Below are positions 1 to 7,642 of a stretch of 13,711 bases of DNA, piece by piece; positions within the stretch are counted from its first letter, which is position 1; each line of letters starts with the position of its first letter. The notes beneath the pieces are model-generated. The model saw nothing but the letters and a program-made list of their open reading frames with translations. It searched no databases and had not been told where the DNA came from. Source of the DNA: an uncultured Eubacteriales bacterium. GTDB taxonomy: Bacteria > Bacillota > Clostridia > Oscillospirales > Oscillospiraceae. The position numbers were made by a program, and so were the translations under genes. Location: contig CABVBV010000047.1 of the NCBI GenBank assembly GCA_902496595.1, positions 1 to 13,711 of the forward strand, given 5' to 3'.

Positions 1-528
1 GTAGGGTATCATCTGCAGGGGCACGTCGTCCATCCGGTCGCGCCAGGGGTAGAAGATGGCGCCCGCCACGGTCTCGTCGTGGGCGATGGTGTGGTGCCAC
101 TTCTCGTTGTGCTTGCCGCCGTGGAGGTTCGCGTCCGCCGTGAACATGCGCATGAACTGCCTTATGGTCTCGTTGACCATGGCCCGGTAGTGCCAGCCCG
201 TGGCCTTCATCGCCTCGCCGCGCATGCCCTCGAAACCGCGGTCGAACCAGTGCATGACCGTCAGGTAGGTCTGCCCCACCCAGCGGTAGCGCCAGATGCC
301 CTTTGCCAGCGGCACCGGCCCGCCGTAGCGCATCACGTCGTACACCAGCATGCCGTAGTTGTACAGCCAGATGCGGTTGAAATAGTACATCGTGTCCATG
401 AACCCGCGCCACTCGCGGTGCTTGTAGAGGCCGGTCTTGGGTATGTACAGGTCGCCCAGGCGGCGCTCCTTATGCGGCTTGCCGTACCAGAAGTCGCGGG
501 CAAGCTGCTTGACCTTCTGCATCTTCAT
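1..528 (-). CDS. Partial protein of unknown function, partner of 2-hydroxyacyl-CoA dehydratase (N-terminal 176 residues)
   Basis: The reading frame stays open from an ATG at 528 to the window edge, so only the first 176 residues are present. The start lies 2 nt after the stop of the dehydratase gene, and AGGAGG at 539-544 sits 10 nt before it, which implies co-transcription and probably translational coupling. The visible part has no cysteine and is rich in aromatic residues, with nine tryptophans and many Tyr, His and Met. It has no signal peptide or obvious membrane segment. I do not recognise a named family from this part. By position it may be the second dehydratase subunit with a long N-terminal extension, since these enzymes are usually heterodimers of related subunits. 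The cysteine ligands would then have to lie beyond the window. The frame is convincing; the function is inferred from context only. Confidence 0.7.
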   Translation of the reverse strand, partial: MKMQKVKQLARDFWYGKPHKERRLGDLYIPKTGLYKHREWRGFMDTMYYFNRIWLYNYGMLVYDVMRYGGPVPLAKGIWRYRWVGQTYLTVMHWFDRGFEGMRGEAMKATGWHYRAMVNETIRQFMRMFTADANLHGGKHNEKWHHTIAHDETVAGAIFYPWRDRMDDVPLQMIPY

Positions 529-530
529 CT

Positions 531-1718
531 TCACTTGCCCTCCTGTATCTTCTTTATCTCAATGCTCTCGATGAACGCCTGGAAGCGCGTCCGGAGCTGG
601 CCCGAGGCGCTGTTTATGTACTCCTTCTCGATGGAGCAGACCGGGATGCCGAAGTCTCTTTTCAACACGATGGTGTTTATCGTGCGCTCGTAGCTCCAAT
701 ACTCGCAGAACTTGTTGGACTCGACGATGATGCCGTCGGCGTGGTACTCCTTCGCGATGTCCGCGAGCTGCTTTTTGCGGCCGCGCATCTCGTCCTGACC
801 CATGAATCTCGGACACATACCGGTCTTGAGATAGTGCCTTGCAATGGCGTCGAGCGGCTCCTGGCCCTCCTCCACGACTATCTCCTCCCTGCCTGGTATT
901 GAGCCGTAGCAGTACCTGTCCGCCACGACCATCGCACCGCAGCCCTCTATGAGCTGCGTGAAACCCGGGTCGTCGTTCTCCGATCCGGAGAGCATCACCT
1001 TGCAGCGGAACCAGGGCTTGATATCCGGTTCCCTCGTCCGCATCTCCTCCACAGTTTCGCGCAGGTACGGAAGGATGAGGTACTTGGGACATACCAGCGA
1101 CACCAGCTGGATGACGTGGAATTCGTAGCCCGTTATGGTCGGGTTGTCCAGCTTGCGATACTCCCCGAGTTCGTTGATGAGGCGGCAGACCTCGTTGTGC
1201 TCTTCAACGGCCTTCAGCAGAGCCTCGTCTGAGGTGTCTATGCCGAATCTCTCGCCCAGCGGCTTGAGTACGTGGGCCCGGAGCTGTTCTCTGTAATGCT
1301 CGAAGCTGTTCTCCGTCTTTTTGAAAGGCACGTCCGAAAACTCGCAGAAGAAGTCCGGATTCTGGATGAGATCCATCATCTGAAGGTGTTCTTGAAACCG
1401 GCAGGTGACTGTGCAGGTCTCGGTGGCCATCTGCGCATCGAGGAAATTGTAGCCTCCCTCAAGCGCACGTTCCAGCAGGCTTCGACCGTAATGACAGGTA
1501 CGGCCGGACATATAGTAAGTCGCAATGTCCGGCGAGGTGCATCTCGGCGCTCTGAGTCTGACGCCAAAGCAGCCCGGGATATCCAACAGAACCTCGGGCA
1601 TGAAGTAGCAGGTGTAGCCCAATGCCCGCTTCCCCTCGTTCTTGGCCTGCTTCACCAGCTCATTGTTCGCTTCCTGAAGCAGATTTTCAAAGAAAATCAG
1701 GTGCTTTAGGTCTTTCAT
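531..1718 (-). CDS. 2-hydroxyacyl-CoA dehydratase family subunit (HgdB/FldC-like)
   Basis: This 395-residue protein belongs to the 2-hydroxyacyl-CoA dehydratase / benzoyl-CoA reductase superfamily, whose iron-sulfur enzymes remove water from (R)-2-hydroxyacyl-CoA during anaerobic amino-acid fermentation or reduce related acyl-CoAs. Visible family features are GYTC near the N-terminus (Cys37), a Cys pair at 102/106, a late NKFC (Cys338), and the C-terminal GQLRTRFQAFIE (373-384), which matches the family's GQ-x-RTR-x-AF-E signature. Cys37, one of 102/106, and 338 are plausible cluster ligands. Length fits a normal subunit. The ATG at 1718 has AGGGGG at 1725-1730. It is first in a minus-strand operon with an unknown partner 2 nt downstream. 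No ATP-dependent activator (HgdC type) is visible, though the operon runs off the window. Substrate cannot be assigned; a double-cubane cluster protein is the main alternative. Confidence 0.88.
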   Translation of the reverse strand: MKDLKHLIFFENLLQEANNELVKQAKNEGKRALGYTCYFMPEVLLDIPGCFGVRLRAPRCTSPDIATYYMSGRTCHYGRSLLERALEGGYNFLDAQMATETCTVTCRFQEHLQMMDLIQNPDFFCEFSDVPFKKTENSFEHYREQLRAHVLKPLGERFGIDTSDEALLKAVEEHNEVCRLINELGEYRKLDNPTITGYEFHVIQLVSLVCPKYLILPYLRETVEEMRTREPDIKPWFRCKVMLSGSENDDPGFTQLIEGCGAMVVADRYCYGSIPGREEIVVEEGQEPLDAIARHYLKTGMCPRFMGQDEMRGRKKQLADIAKEYHADGIIVESNKFCEYWSYERTINTIVLKRDFGIPVCSIEKEYINSASGQLRTRFQAFIESIEIKKIQEGK

Positions 1719-1778
1719 TCCAATCCCCCTCTATGATAATTGACAAAACAAACAAGACAAAACACCTTATCTATGTCA

Positions 1779-1807
1779 AGGATACCAAAGCACTCGTTAA
1801 TTGTCAA
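1779..1807 (-). promoter_or_regulatory. Sigma-A type promoter for the dehydratase operon
   Basis: On the minus strand TTGACA (1802-1807) and TATCCT (1779-1784) are 17 nt apart. Transcription would start near 1772, giving a leader of about 54 nt before the dehydratase ATG. The -35 is perfect and the -10 matches four of six consensus bases. Confidence 0.55.
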
Positions 1808-1983
1808 ACACATTTTTTCAACACTAGGTACTTTTTGTGCCCGATTTCCGTTTTTATAAGTTTTTAACGCCCGATAAAATGCATTATTGCCCTATCGCCT
1901 CTGGTTAGACCACTATATTGATTGAAACGTACATTAAATGCGGCTTAAATGTTCCTAATTTTTTTCTGGGCTTTTCCGCTGTA

Positions 1984-2011
1984 TTGCATTGGGAGCAGAA
2001 TTGATTATAAT
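1984..2011 (+). promoter_or_regulatory. Sigma-A type promoter for the MATE gene
   Basis: TTGCAT (1984-1989) and a perfect TATAAT (2006-2011) are 16 nt apart. Transcription would start near 2018, about 40 nt before the GTG start. Confidence 0.55.
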
Positions 2012-2058
2012 GAGTTTTACCGGCCCTGCCGGCAGATCTGAGTGAATGGAGCTTTACA

Positions 2059-3432
2059 GTGAGAGTGCAGAACAACCTCGGCGCCGACCCGATCCGGCCG
2101 CTGGTTTGGAGGATAGCTTTTCCCAGTATGCTGGCTCAGTTCGTCAGCGTACTGTACAGCATTGTCGACCGCATCTACATAAGCAACATACCCGTGACCG
2201 GTGAGACGGCGCTCGCGGGAGTCGGTGTGTGCGGGCCTGTTGTTACCATGCTCGGGGCGTTCGCATTTCTTGTCGGAGTCGGAGGCGCGCCGCTCATGAG
2301 CATCAATATGGGCGCCGGCAGATACGACGAGGCGAGGAAGATCATCTCCAACAGTTTCCTTGTCCTGTGCATTTGCGCACTGCTGCTCACGGCGGCTGTC
2401 TTCCCCCTGCGCAGGCCGATGCTCATGTTCTTCGGCGCAAGCGGCGTCACCTATCCGTATGCGGAGAAGTATTTCACAATCTACCTCTCAGGGACGGCGT
2501 TCAACCTGCTCTCGCTCGGTATGAACCAGTTTATAATCAGCCAGGGTTTCGCCAAAAAGGGCATGGTCTCCGTGGTCTTGGGCGCAGCGCTCAACATTGC
2601 TCTCGACCCGCTGTTCATCTTTGTTTTCGACATGGGCGTTGCGGGGGCTGCGCTTGCTACTGTCATATCCCAATTTGCCAGCTGCGTCTATGTACTTCTG
2701 GTGCTGTTCGGGAGGAACGTTCCGGTGAGGATCGGCTTCGGGCAATACAGCGGAAAGCTCATAGGCCGCATCCTGCTAACCGGGATCTCTCCTTTCCTAA
2801 TAATCTTTGTGGACAGCATCATGATAATCTCCATGAACGCCGTGCTCCAAAGCACCGGAGGGCCTGAGCTGGGCGACAGGCTCATCACCTGCGCCACTAT
2901 CGCACAGAGCTTCATGCTGGTAGTCACCATGCCGCTTGGAGGCATCTCCGGCGGGACGCAGACGATTCTGGCCTTCAATTACGGTGCCCATCGCAGGGAC
3001 AGGATACTGGAGGCTCAGAAGCACATAATGCTCCTCTGCGTGGGCTACACGGCTCTGATGTTCGCCTTTGCGCGGCTGGGCGGAGGGCTTTTTGTTAGGC
3101 TTTTCACCACCGAGGCCGGGCTTGCGGAGGAGGCGCTTTCCGCGATCCACGTGTGTACTCTGGCGATAATACCTCTGGGTGTGCAGTACGCGCTGGTGGA
3201 CGGCTTCACGGGTATGGCTCAGGTGAAGCTCGCGCTGCCGCTCTCGGCATGGCGCAAACTCGTCTACTTCATTGCCCTGTTCTGGCTGCCTTCGGCATTT
3301 GGCGCGAGAGCCGCTTTCTGGGCGGAGCCGGTATCCGACATCCTCGGCCCCATTGCCAGCGTTGCTGTCTATGCCCTGTTCATCAAAAAGATCCTGGACT
3401 TTCCAAAGCCCCGTAAGGACGATACATTTTAG
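2059..3432 (+). CDS. MATE family efflux transporter
   Basis: This 457-residue integral membrane protein of the multi-antimicrobial extrusion family exports cationic compounds or drugs in exchange for Na+ or H+. About twelve hydrophobic segments run through the sequence in two similar halves. The N-terminal pattern (PIRPLVWRIAFPSMLAQFVS, then a short helix with SIVDRIYIS) is typical of clostridial MATEs, and the length is normal. The start is GTG at 2059, with GGAG at 2048-2051 7 nt before it; a second in-frame GTG at 2065 is possible. An ATG at 2046 is out of frame. It appears monocistronic, with its own promoter and a terminator at 3479-3516, and no regulator is adjacent. Substrate is unknown. 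It is distinct from the MATE at 13470, which sits beside a MarR gene. Confidence 0.92.
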   Translation: MRVQNNLGADPIRPLVWRIAFPSMLAQFVSVLYSIVDRIYISNIPVTGETALAGVGVCGPVVTMLGAFAFLVGVGGAPLMSINMGAGRYDEARKIISNSFLVLCICALLLTAAVFPLRRPMLMFFGASGVTYPYAEKYFTIYLSGTAFNLLSLGMNQFIISQGFAKKGMVSVVLGAALNIALDPLFIFVFDMGVAGAALATVISQFASCVYVLLVLFGRNVPVRIGFGQYSGKLIGRILLTGISPFLIIFVDSIMIISMNAVLQSTGGPELGDRLITCATIAQSFMLVVTMPLGGISGGTQTILAFNYGAHRRDRILEAQKHIMLLCVGYTALMFAFARLGGGLFVRLFTTEAGLAEEALSAIHVCTLAIIPLGVQYALVDGFTGMAQVKLALPLSAWRKLVYFIALFWLPSAFGARAAFWAEPVSDILGPIASVAVYALFIKKILDFPKPRKDDTF

Positions 3433-3478
3433 GATGAGGCCGAGCCCGCTCAAATAAAAGCTGCGGCCTCGAGCGCAT

Positions 3479-3516
3479 AAAAAAGTGAGCCCGGAGTATT
3501 CCGGACTCACTTTTTT
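3479..3516. terminator. Bidirectional rho-independent terminator
   Basis: A 17-bp stem with one mismatch (arms 3479-3495 and 3500-3516, loop GTAT) is flanked by A6 on the left and T6 on the right. It can therefore stop transcription of both the MATE gene (plus) and the convergent SLH-protein gene (minus). Confidence 0.92.
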
Positions 3517-3544
3517 GCTTATTTAACTTGTTGCTTGTCGTTCG

Positions 3545-6500
3545 TCAGGCCCTGTCACGGTAGAGGAAGGTGACGGCCTGGGCCCGTGTGACGCCGGTGT
3601 TCGGGCTGAACGCGGCGCTGCTCGTCCCGTTCGTTATGCCATTTTCAACGGCCCAGAGCACGGCGTTGAAGTAATAGTCTGTCGTGCCTACGTCGGTGAA
3701 CGGGCTGCTTCCTTCAACCGCAGGGCTGCCGGAAGCGCGCCAGAGGAAGGTGACGGCCTGGGCTCTTGTGACCGTCATATTCGGGCTGAATGTGGTGTCG
3801 CTCGTGCCGTTTGTTATGCCCTTTTCAACAGCCCAGAGCACGGCGTCGTAGTAGTAATCGGACGCCGACACGTCGGTGAAGGGATTCGAGCCCGCAGCCT
3901 TCGGGCTGCCTGCAGCCCTCCAGAGGAAAGTCACCATCTGCGCCCGGGTGACGCTCATGTTCGGGCTGAAAGTAGTGTCGCCAGTGCCGTTCGTTATGCC
4001 GTTGTCCACGGCCCAGAGCACGGCGTCATAGTAGTAATCAGCCGCCGATACGTCGGTGAACGGATTTGTTCCGGTCTTTGTGAAGGTCGCAGACACCGTT
4101 ACATTGCAGGACGGCATCGAGAAACTGTATTTGCCCTCGCCCTTTTCGGTCAGCTCAAGGGATTTGCCGTCGGCTCCTGTGACTTTCAGGCTGCCGAGCC
4201 TGTAACCCGCATCTGGTATGGCGGTGATTGTGACAATCGCACCGCTCGAGGCCCGGTCGGTGCTGAGCTTTATCGTGCCGTTCTCGATCCCCGCTGCAAC
4301 GCCGACGGAATAGAAGTTGATATTGCCGCCCTGCGTCGCTCTGCTCCACAGCGCGTTGAGAACAGCGTCCCCGTAAACGGTGTAGCCCGAGTCGCCGGCA
4401 TAGACCGTGCTGCCGTCTCTCCAGCCGTTGAAGCTGTATCCATCGCGCTCGGGTGAAGGCAGGCTAAGCTCTGTTCCGTTCTCAACCTTATAGCAGATGT
4501 CGGACGTGGAATCGTCGTTGAACCTGAGCGTTACGCTGCTGACAACAACGTCCTGCGGGACGTTGACCGCTCTTAAGGTATAGCCCGGACGCATTGCGGC
4601 CTCAGCCGCTGCGAAGCTCTGGAAATAGGAGAAGCTCTCCCCTTCCCCACGCTCGAGCTCGTACTTCACCGAATCGGTGAGATACTCGTCGACCCTGGAG
4701 GAGAAAGTGCCGCCGGAGATGACGTTCTTGTTACCCGCCTTCTGGATGCTCACGGCTCCCCTCTCGCTGTTGCCGGTGAAGGTGCCGCCCGTTATGGATA
4801 TCACGGCGTAGCTCTGCTCCGCCGCCGGGGTTCCCTCTTTCTCTGCTATGCCCTCATAAACCGCGTAGCCGTTGTCGCTTATGAAGGTGCCGCCGCTGAC
4901 GTTTACGACGAGTATTGGGGCGTAGTCGTCGTTGCTGGTGAGGCTCAGGGCCGCGCCAGTGTCCTCAGTGCCGTTGCTGCTGGCGGCGGCCGGGTCACTG
5001 TACTCTCCGGTCGAGTGGTAAGTCCCGCCGGCGATGTTGAAGGTGCCGCTCTTGAGGGAGAGTGCGTCGGTGCCGGTGATGTCACCCGCCAGCTCCCACT
5101 CGGCGTAGCCCGCGGCGTAGATGCCCGTGCCCTCGGAGATGATCTTGCTGTCCGGGCCGAGGACTATCTGCGGCACGTTGCCGGTGGTGTCCTGATTCAT
5201 GCCGTTTATGTACACGCCGTGCCCGCAATAACCGGTTTTGTCCCGAACCGAGTAGATGGTACCGTTGACCGTCACCTCGACGCCGAAGGCGTGGTTCACG
5301 CCTGAGCCGTCCGGATTCACGGTGATGAAGATGCCGGCCCAGCCCTCGAGCGTGACGTCCTTATCCACGGTCACGACGCTGTAATCCGCCGTGTCTGTGG
5401 TCGAACCCCAGATCTTGACCGGGGCGTCGTAGGGCTTTTGCTCGTAGACCTTGCCGCTGCCCGTCAGGTGCAGCTTGCCGCCGTCCACTTTGAAATAGCT
5501 GTCCTCCGCAAAGCCTATGTCAAAGCCGTTGAGGTCAATGGTGAGCGTTTTGCCGCCGTTCACTTCTATCAGGCCCTGGTCGGTAATGTCGGACAGGAGC
5601 GTGACGGTCTTCCCGTTCGCCGCCGCTGCCGTTATGGCTTCCGCGAGGCTGGGGTAGTAGTTGTCTCCCACCTTCGCGGCCTTGCCGGAGTAGCTGCCGT
5701 CAGCACCGGGCTGTACCACGGTGCCGTCGCCGAGCTGCACGGTCGGTGCCTGGGTGCCGCTCGCGGCCTTGAAGGTCGTGCCCGCGCCCAGGACTACGGT
5801 CGTGCCGCTCCAGTCGGAATTTGCCTTTGTCTCAAGGCTGGTCGAGCTGCCTTGCTTGGCCTCTCCATAGTTCACGGCTGTGGTGACAAGCGGCACGTTG
5901 GATGTGACGCTGTCTGCAAGCTCGAGGCCGTAGGTGAGTTCGGCCTTGTCCACCGTTCCATCGCCGCTTATCACGACATCGCCCAGCACGCCCACCTTGT
6001 TCACGCCCATGTTGTCCACATAGCGGTTCGCGGGCGCCCCGGCTATGAGGGTGCCAATGCTGCCGTTGTTGGTCACGGTGGAGTTGCCCACGATGCCGCT
6101 GCGCACGAGGTCGAGCGTGCCCACCGAGGCTCCGGCGCTGACGTTGATGTTGGAGTTTTCTACATAGCCGTAGTTGCCGAGGCCCGAGACGCTGTCCACA
6201 TCGGCGTTGATGTTCGCCGTAGACGTGCCGACGTGGGCCCAGCTCCTGCCGCCGAGGGACACTTCGCCGATGATGGTGCCGCCGTTGACATTTATCGTGC
6301 TGCTCGTCACGTCACTGTAATGTTGCATCTCGCCAGCGATGGGTTCGTCATTATAATTCACCTTGATGACGCTGCCGTCGTCAGCGACCCAGTAAGAGTT
6401 GACCCAGTGGAAGTTGTAGCCTCCGCCGTAGACCTCAATAACCTCGCCGGAGTTGATGTTTATCGTGACGTCGTCCACCTTTGAGGTGGCGGAGTTGTTG

Positions 6501-7615
6501 TATTGGTTGCTGAGGCCGTTCTGGCCGCCGCCATAGATGATGCCGACATTGCCGCCGTTCAGGTTTATCTCGGACTTCTCCACCACGGTGAGTGCGCCGT
6601 TCCAGTTGGCGAAGCCGCCTCCGAAGACGCTGGTGACGCTGGCGCTGCCCGAGATGTTAATCTGCGCGTTCTTCACCGTCTGGGTGGAGTCAGCCGCGGT
6701 GTTGACATCCTGAGCGCCCGCGAACAGGTCTCCGGTTATCATGCCGCCGGAGATGTTGGCGACGAAGTTGTTGACTGTGACGGCTGTGGTGTTGGCGGCT
6801 GTGCTTGTGGCGGAGCCGCCGAACACCTGGCCCACGACCTTGCCGCCGGTCATATTGAAGGTGAAGTTCTCCACGTCCGGGCCCCAGTACCACACGGCCA
6901 TGACCATGCCCTGGCTTGCGTAGGGCTGGCCGGAGCACTTGGAATCTCCTACTACCGAGCCGCCCTCGATATTGATGACGGCGTTATTCACGCTGCCGCC
7001 GCCTGAGCTCACTTTGCTGCCGGCGACCATAGCCGCGAGGGTGCCGGACTTGAGAGTTAGCGAGGTGTTGAGGCCATCGACAGCCTTGTCCTTCACCCCG
7101 CCGTAGACGACGGCGGCGCAGCCGTTGTCATTCTCATAGCGCAGGTAATACGTGCGGCCGCCTTCGGTGTAGCTTATTAGCAGGTTTTTCTCGTTATCTC
7201 CGTACTTCTCGATGACTGCAGCGTGACCGCCCATATAGACGTCATAATTCTTGCATATCACATCGCTCAGCTCATACGTGCGCGTATTGCCGCTGTCTGA
7301 ATAGACCACGGCATAGTTGCTGGGCCCAGAAAGGATCGCATACAGGTCGTTGCCGGTGTCGCTGGTGACGGCAGCGCCATCCTCAAGTGTGATCTTGTAC
7401 CCGCCACCGGTGATCTCGAAACCGCCGGCGACGAGGGTCTGGCCGTCCGTGAGCGTGACATTGCCGGAAAGCGTCACGTCCCCGGTGAGCACGATCCTTC
7501 CGTCTGAGCCCGCTTCCGGCAAGCCGCCGTCTGCGAAGGCCGCCGCGGGCAGGAGCGTAATGAGTATAATAGCAGCCATAATGATGCCACAAACGCGGAT
7601 GCTAGTCTTAACCAT
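3545..7615 (-). CDS. Secreted SLH-domain surface protein with beta-helix-like repeats
   Basis: This 1356-residue exported protein is predicted to be anchored non-covalently to cell-wall polymer. A signal peptide covers residues 1-28 (basic start, hydrophobic core, cleavage after AFA before DGG). A long region rich in Gly, Asn, Thr and Val, with recurring NISGG...G.VFGGG-type units, suggests a parallel beta-helix. Near residue 655 is the KVGDNYYPSLAEAITAAAAN type module common in clostridial surface proteins. Roughly 1025-1100 resembles a Listeria-Bacteroides repeat (GYSFNGW), followed by a divergent InlB-type repeat to about 1183. Three SLH domains (1184-1243, 1244-1303, 1304-1356) end the protein, each with PFTDV and TRAQ. 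The ATG at 7615 is chosen because AAAGGGAGG (7622-7630) precedes it; the longer TTG start at 7633 would put that site inside the gene. Adhesion or polysaccharide binding is a guess. It follows a LysR gene by 27 nt. Confidence 0.9.
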   Translation of the reverse strand: MVKTSIRVCGIIMAAIILITLLPAAAFADGGLPEAGSDGRIVLTGDVTLSGNVTLTDGQTLVAGGFEITGGGYKITLEDGAAVTSDTGNDLYAILSGPSNYAVVYSDSGNTRTYELSDVICKNYDVYMGGHAAVIEKYGDNEKNLLISYTEGGRTYYLRYENDNGCAAVVYGGVKDKAVDGLNTSLTLKSGTLAAMVAGSKVSSGGGSVNNAVINIEGGSVVGDSKCSGQPYASQGMVMAVWYWGPDVENFTFNMTGGKVVGQVFGGSATSTAANTTAVTVNNFVANISGGMITGDLFAGAQDVNTAADSTQTVKNAQINISGSASVTSVFGGGFANWNGALTVVEKSEINLNGGNVGIIYGGGQNGLSNQYNNSATSKVDDVTININSGEVIEVYGGGYNFHWVNSYWVADDGSVIKVNYNDEPIAGEMQHYSDVTSSTINVNGGTIIGEVSLGGRSWAHVGTSTANINADVDSVSGLGNYGYVENSNINVSAGASVGTLDLVRSGIVGNSTVTNNGSIGTLIAGAPANRYVDNMGVNKVGVLGDVVISGDGTVDKAELTYGLELADSVTSNVPLVTTAVNYGEAKQGSSTSLETKANSDWSGTTVVLGAGTTFKAASGTQAPTVQLGDGTVVQPGADGSYSGKAAKVGDNYYPSLAEAITAAAANGKTVTLLSDITDQGLIEVNGGKTLTIDLNGFDIGFAEDSYFKVDGGKLHLTGSGKVYEQKPYDAPVKIWGSTTDTADYSVVTVDKDVTLEGWAGIFITVNPDGSGVNHAFGVEVTVNGTIYSVRDKTGYCGHGVYINGMNQDTTGNVPQIVLGPDSKIISEGTGIYAAGYAEWELAGDITGTDALSLKSGTFNIAGGTYHSTGEYSDPAAASSNGTEDTGAALSLTSNDDYAPILVVNVSGGTFISDNGYAVYEGIAEKEGTPAAEQSYAVISITGGTFTGNSERGAVSIQKAGNKNVISGGTFSSRVDEYLTDSVKYELERGEGESFSYFQSFAAAEAAMRPGYTLRAVNVPQDVVVSSVTLRFNDDSTSDICYKVENGTELSLPSPERDGYSFNGWRDGSTVYAGDSGYTVYGDAVLNALWSRATQGGNINFYSVGVAAGIENGTIKLSTDRASSGAIVTITAIPDAGYRLGSLKVTGADGKSLELTEKGEGKYSFSMPSCNVTVSATFTKTGTNPFTDVSAADYYYDAVLWAVDNGITNGTGDTTFSPNMSVTRAQMVTFLWRAAGSPKAAGSNPFTDVSASDYYYDAVLWAVEKGITNGTSDTTFSPNMTVTRAQAVTFLWRASGSPAVEGSSPFTDVGTTDYYFNAVLWAVENGITNGTSSAAFSPNTGVTRAQAVTFLYRDRA
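3548..4066 (-). repeat. Three tandem SLH-encoding units of about 180 bp
   Basis: Units lie at 3887-4066, 3707-3886 and 3548-3706 in coding order. The first two are exactly 60 codons each and differ at few residues; the third is more diverged and ends at the stop. This indicates tandem duplication within the cell-wall anchor. Confidence 0.85.
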
Positions 7616-7642
7616 TTTTATCCTCCCTTTCAAAATGCATAT

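Larger units (their letters stand above)
1719..2058. other. AT-rich divergent intergenic region
   Basis: These 340 bp separate the divergent dehydratase operon and MATE gene. Apart from the two promoters listed separately, I see no gene, RNA or long repeat. A small hairpin, CCGGC-cct-GCCGG at 2020-2032, falls at the start of the predicted MATE leader and is too short and early to call a riboswitch or attenuator. The middle (about 1810-1980) is AT-rich and unassigned. Confidence 0.6.

Noticed and set aside
79..693. 204-codon plus-strand frame at the left end
   Set aside because: Antisense to the dehydratase partner and the end of the dehydratase gene; no start signal and shadow-like composition.
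2012..2058. Possible riboswitch in the MATE leader
   Set aside because: The leader is only about 40 nt with one 5-bp hairpin, too small for known classes.
3436..3470. Inverted repeat GAGGCCG...CGGCCTC after the MATE stop
   Set aside because: Only 7 bp with a 21-nt loop and no T-tract; the strong terminator at 3479-3516 explains this end.
5438..6484. 348-codon plus-strand frame opposite the SLH-protein gene
   Set aside because: It is antisense to a gene with signal peptide, repeats and SLH domains; its Val/Ala/His/Arg-rich make-up is typical of an antisense shadow in GC-biased DNA.
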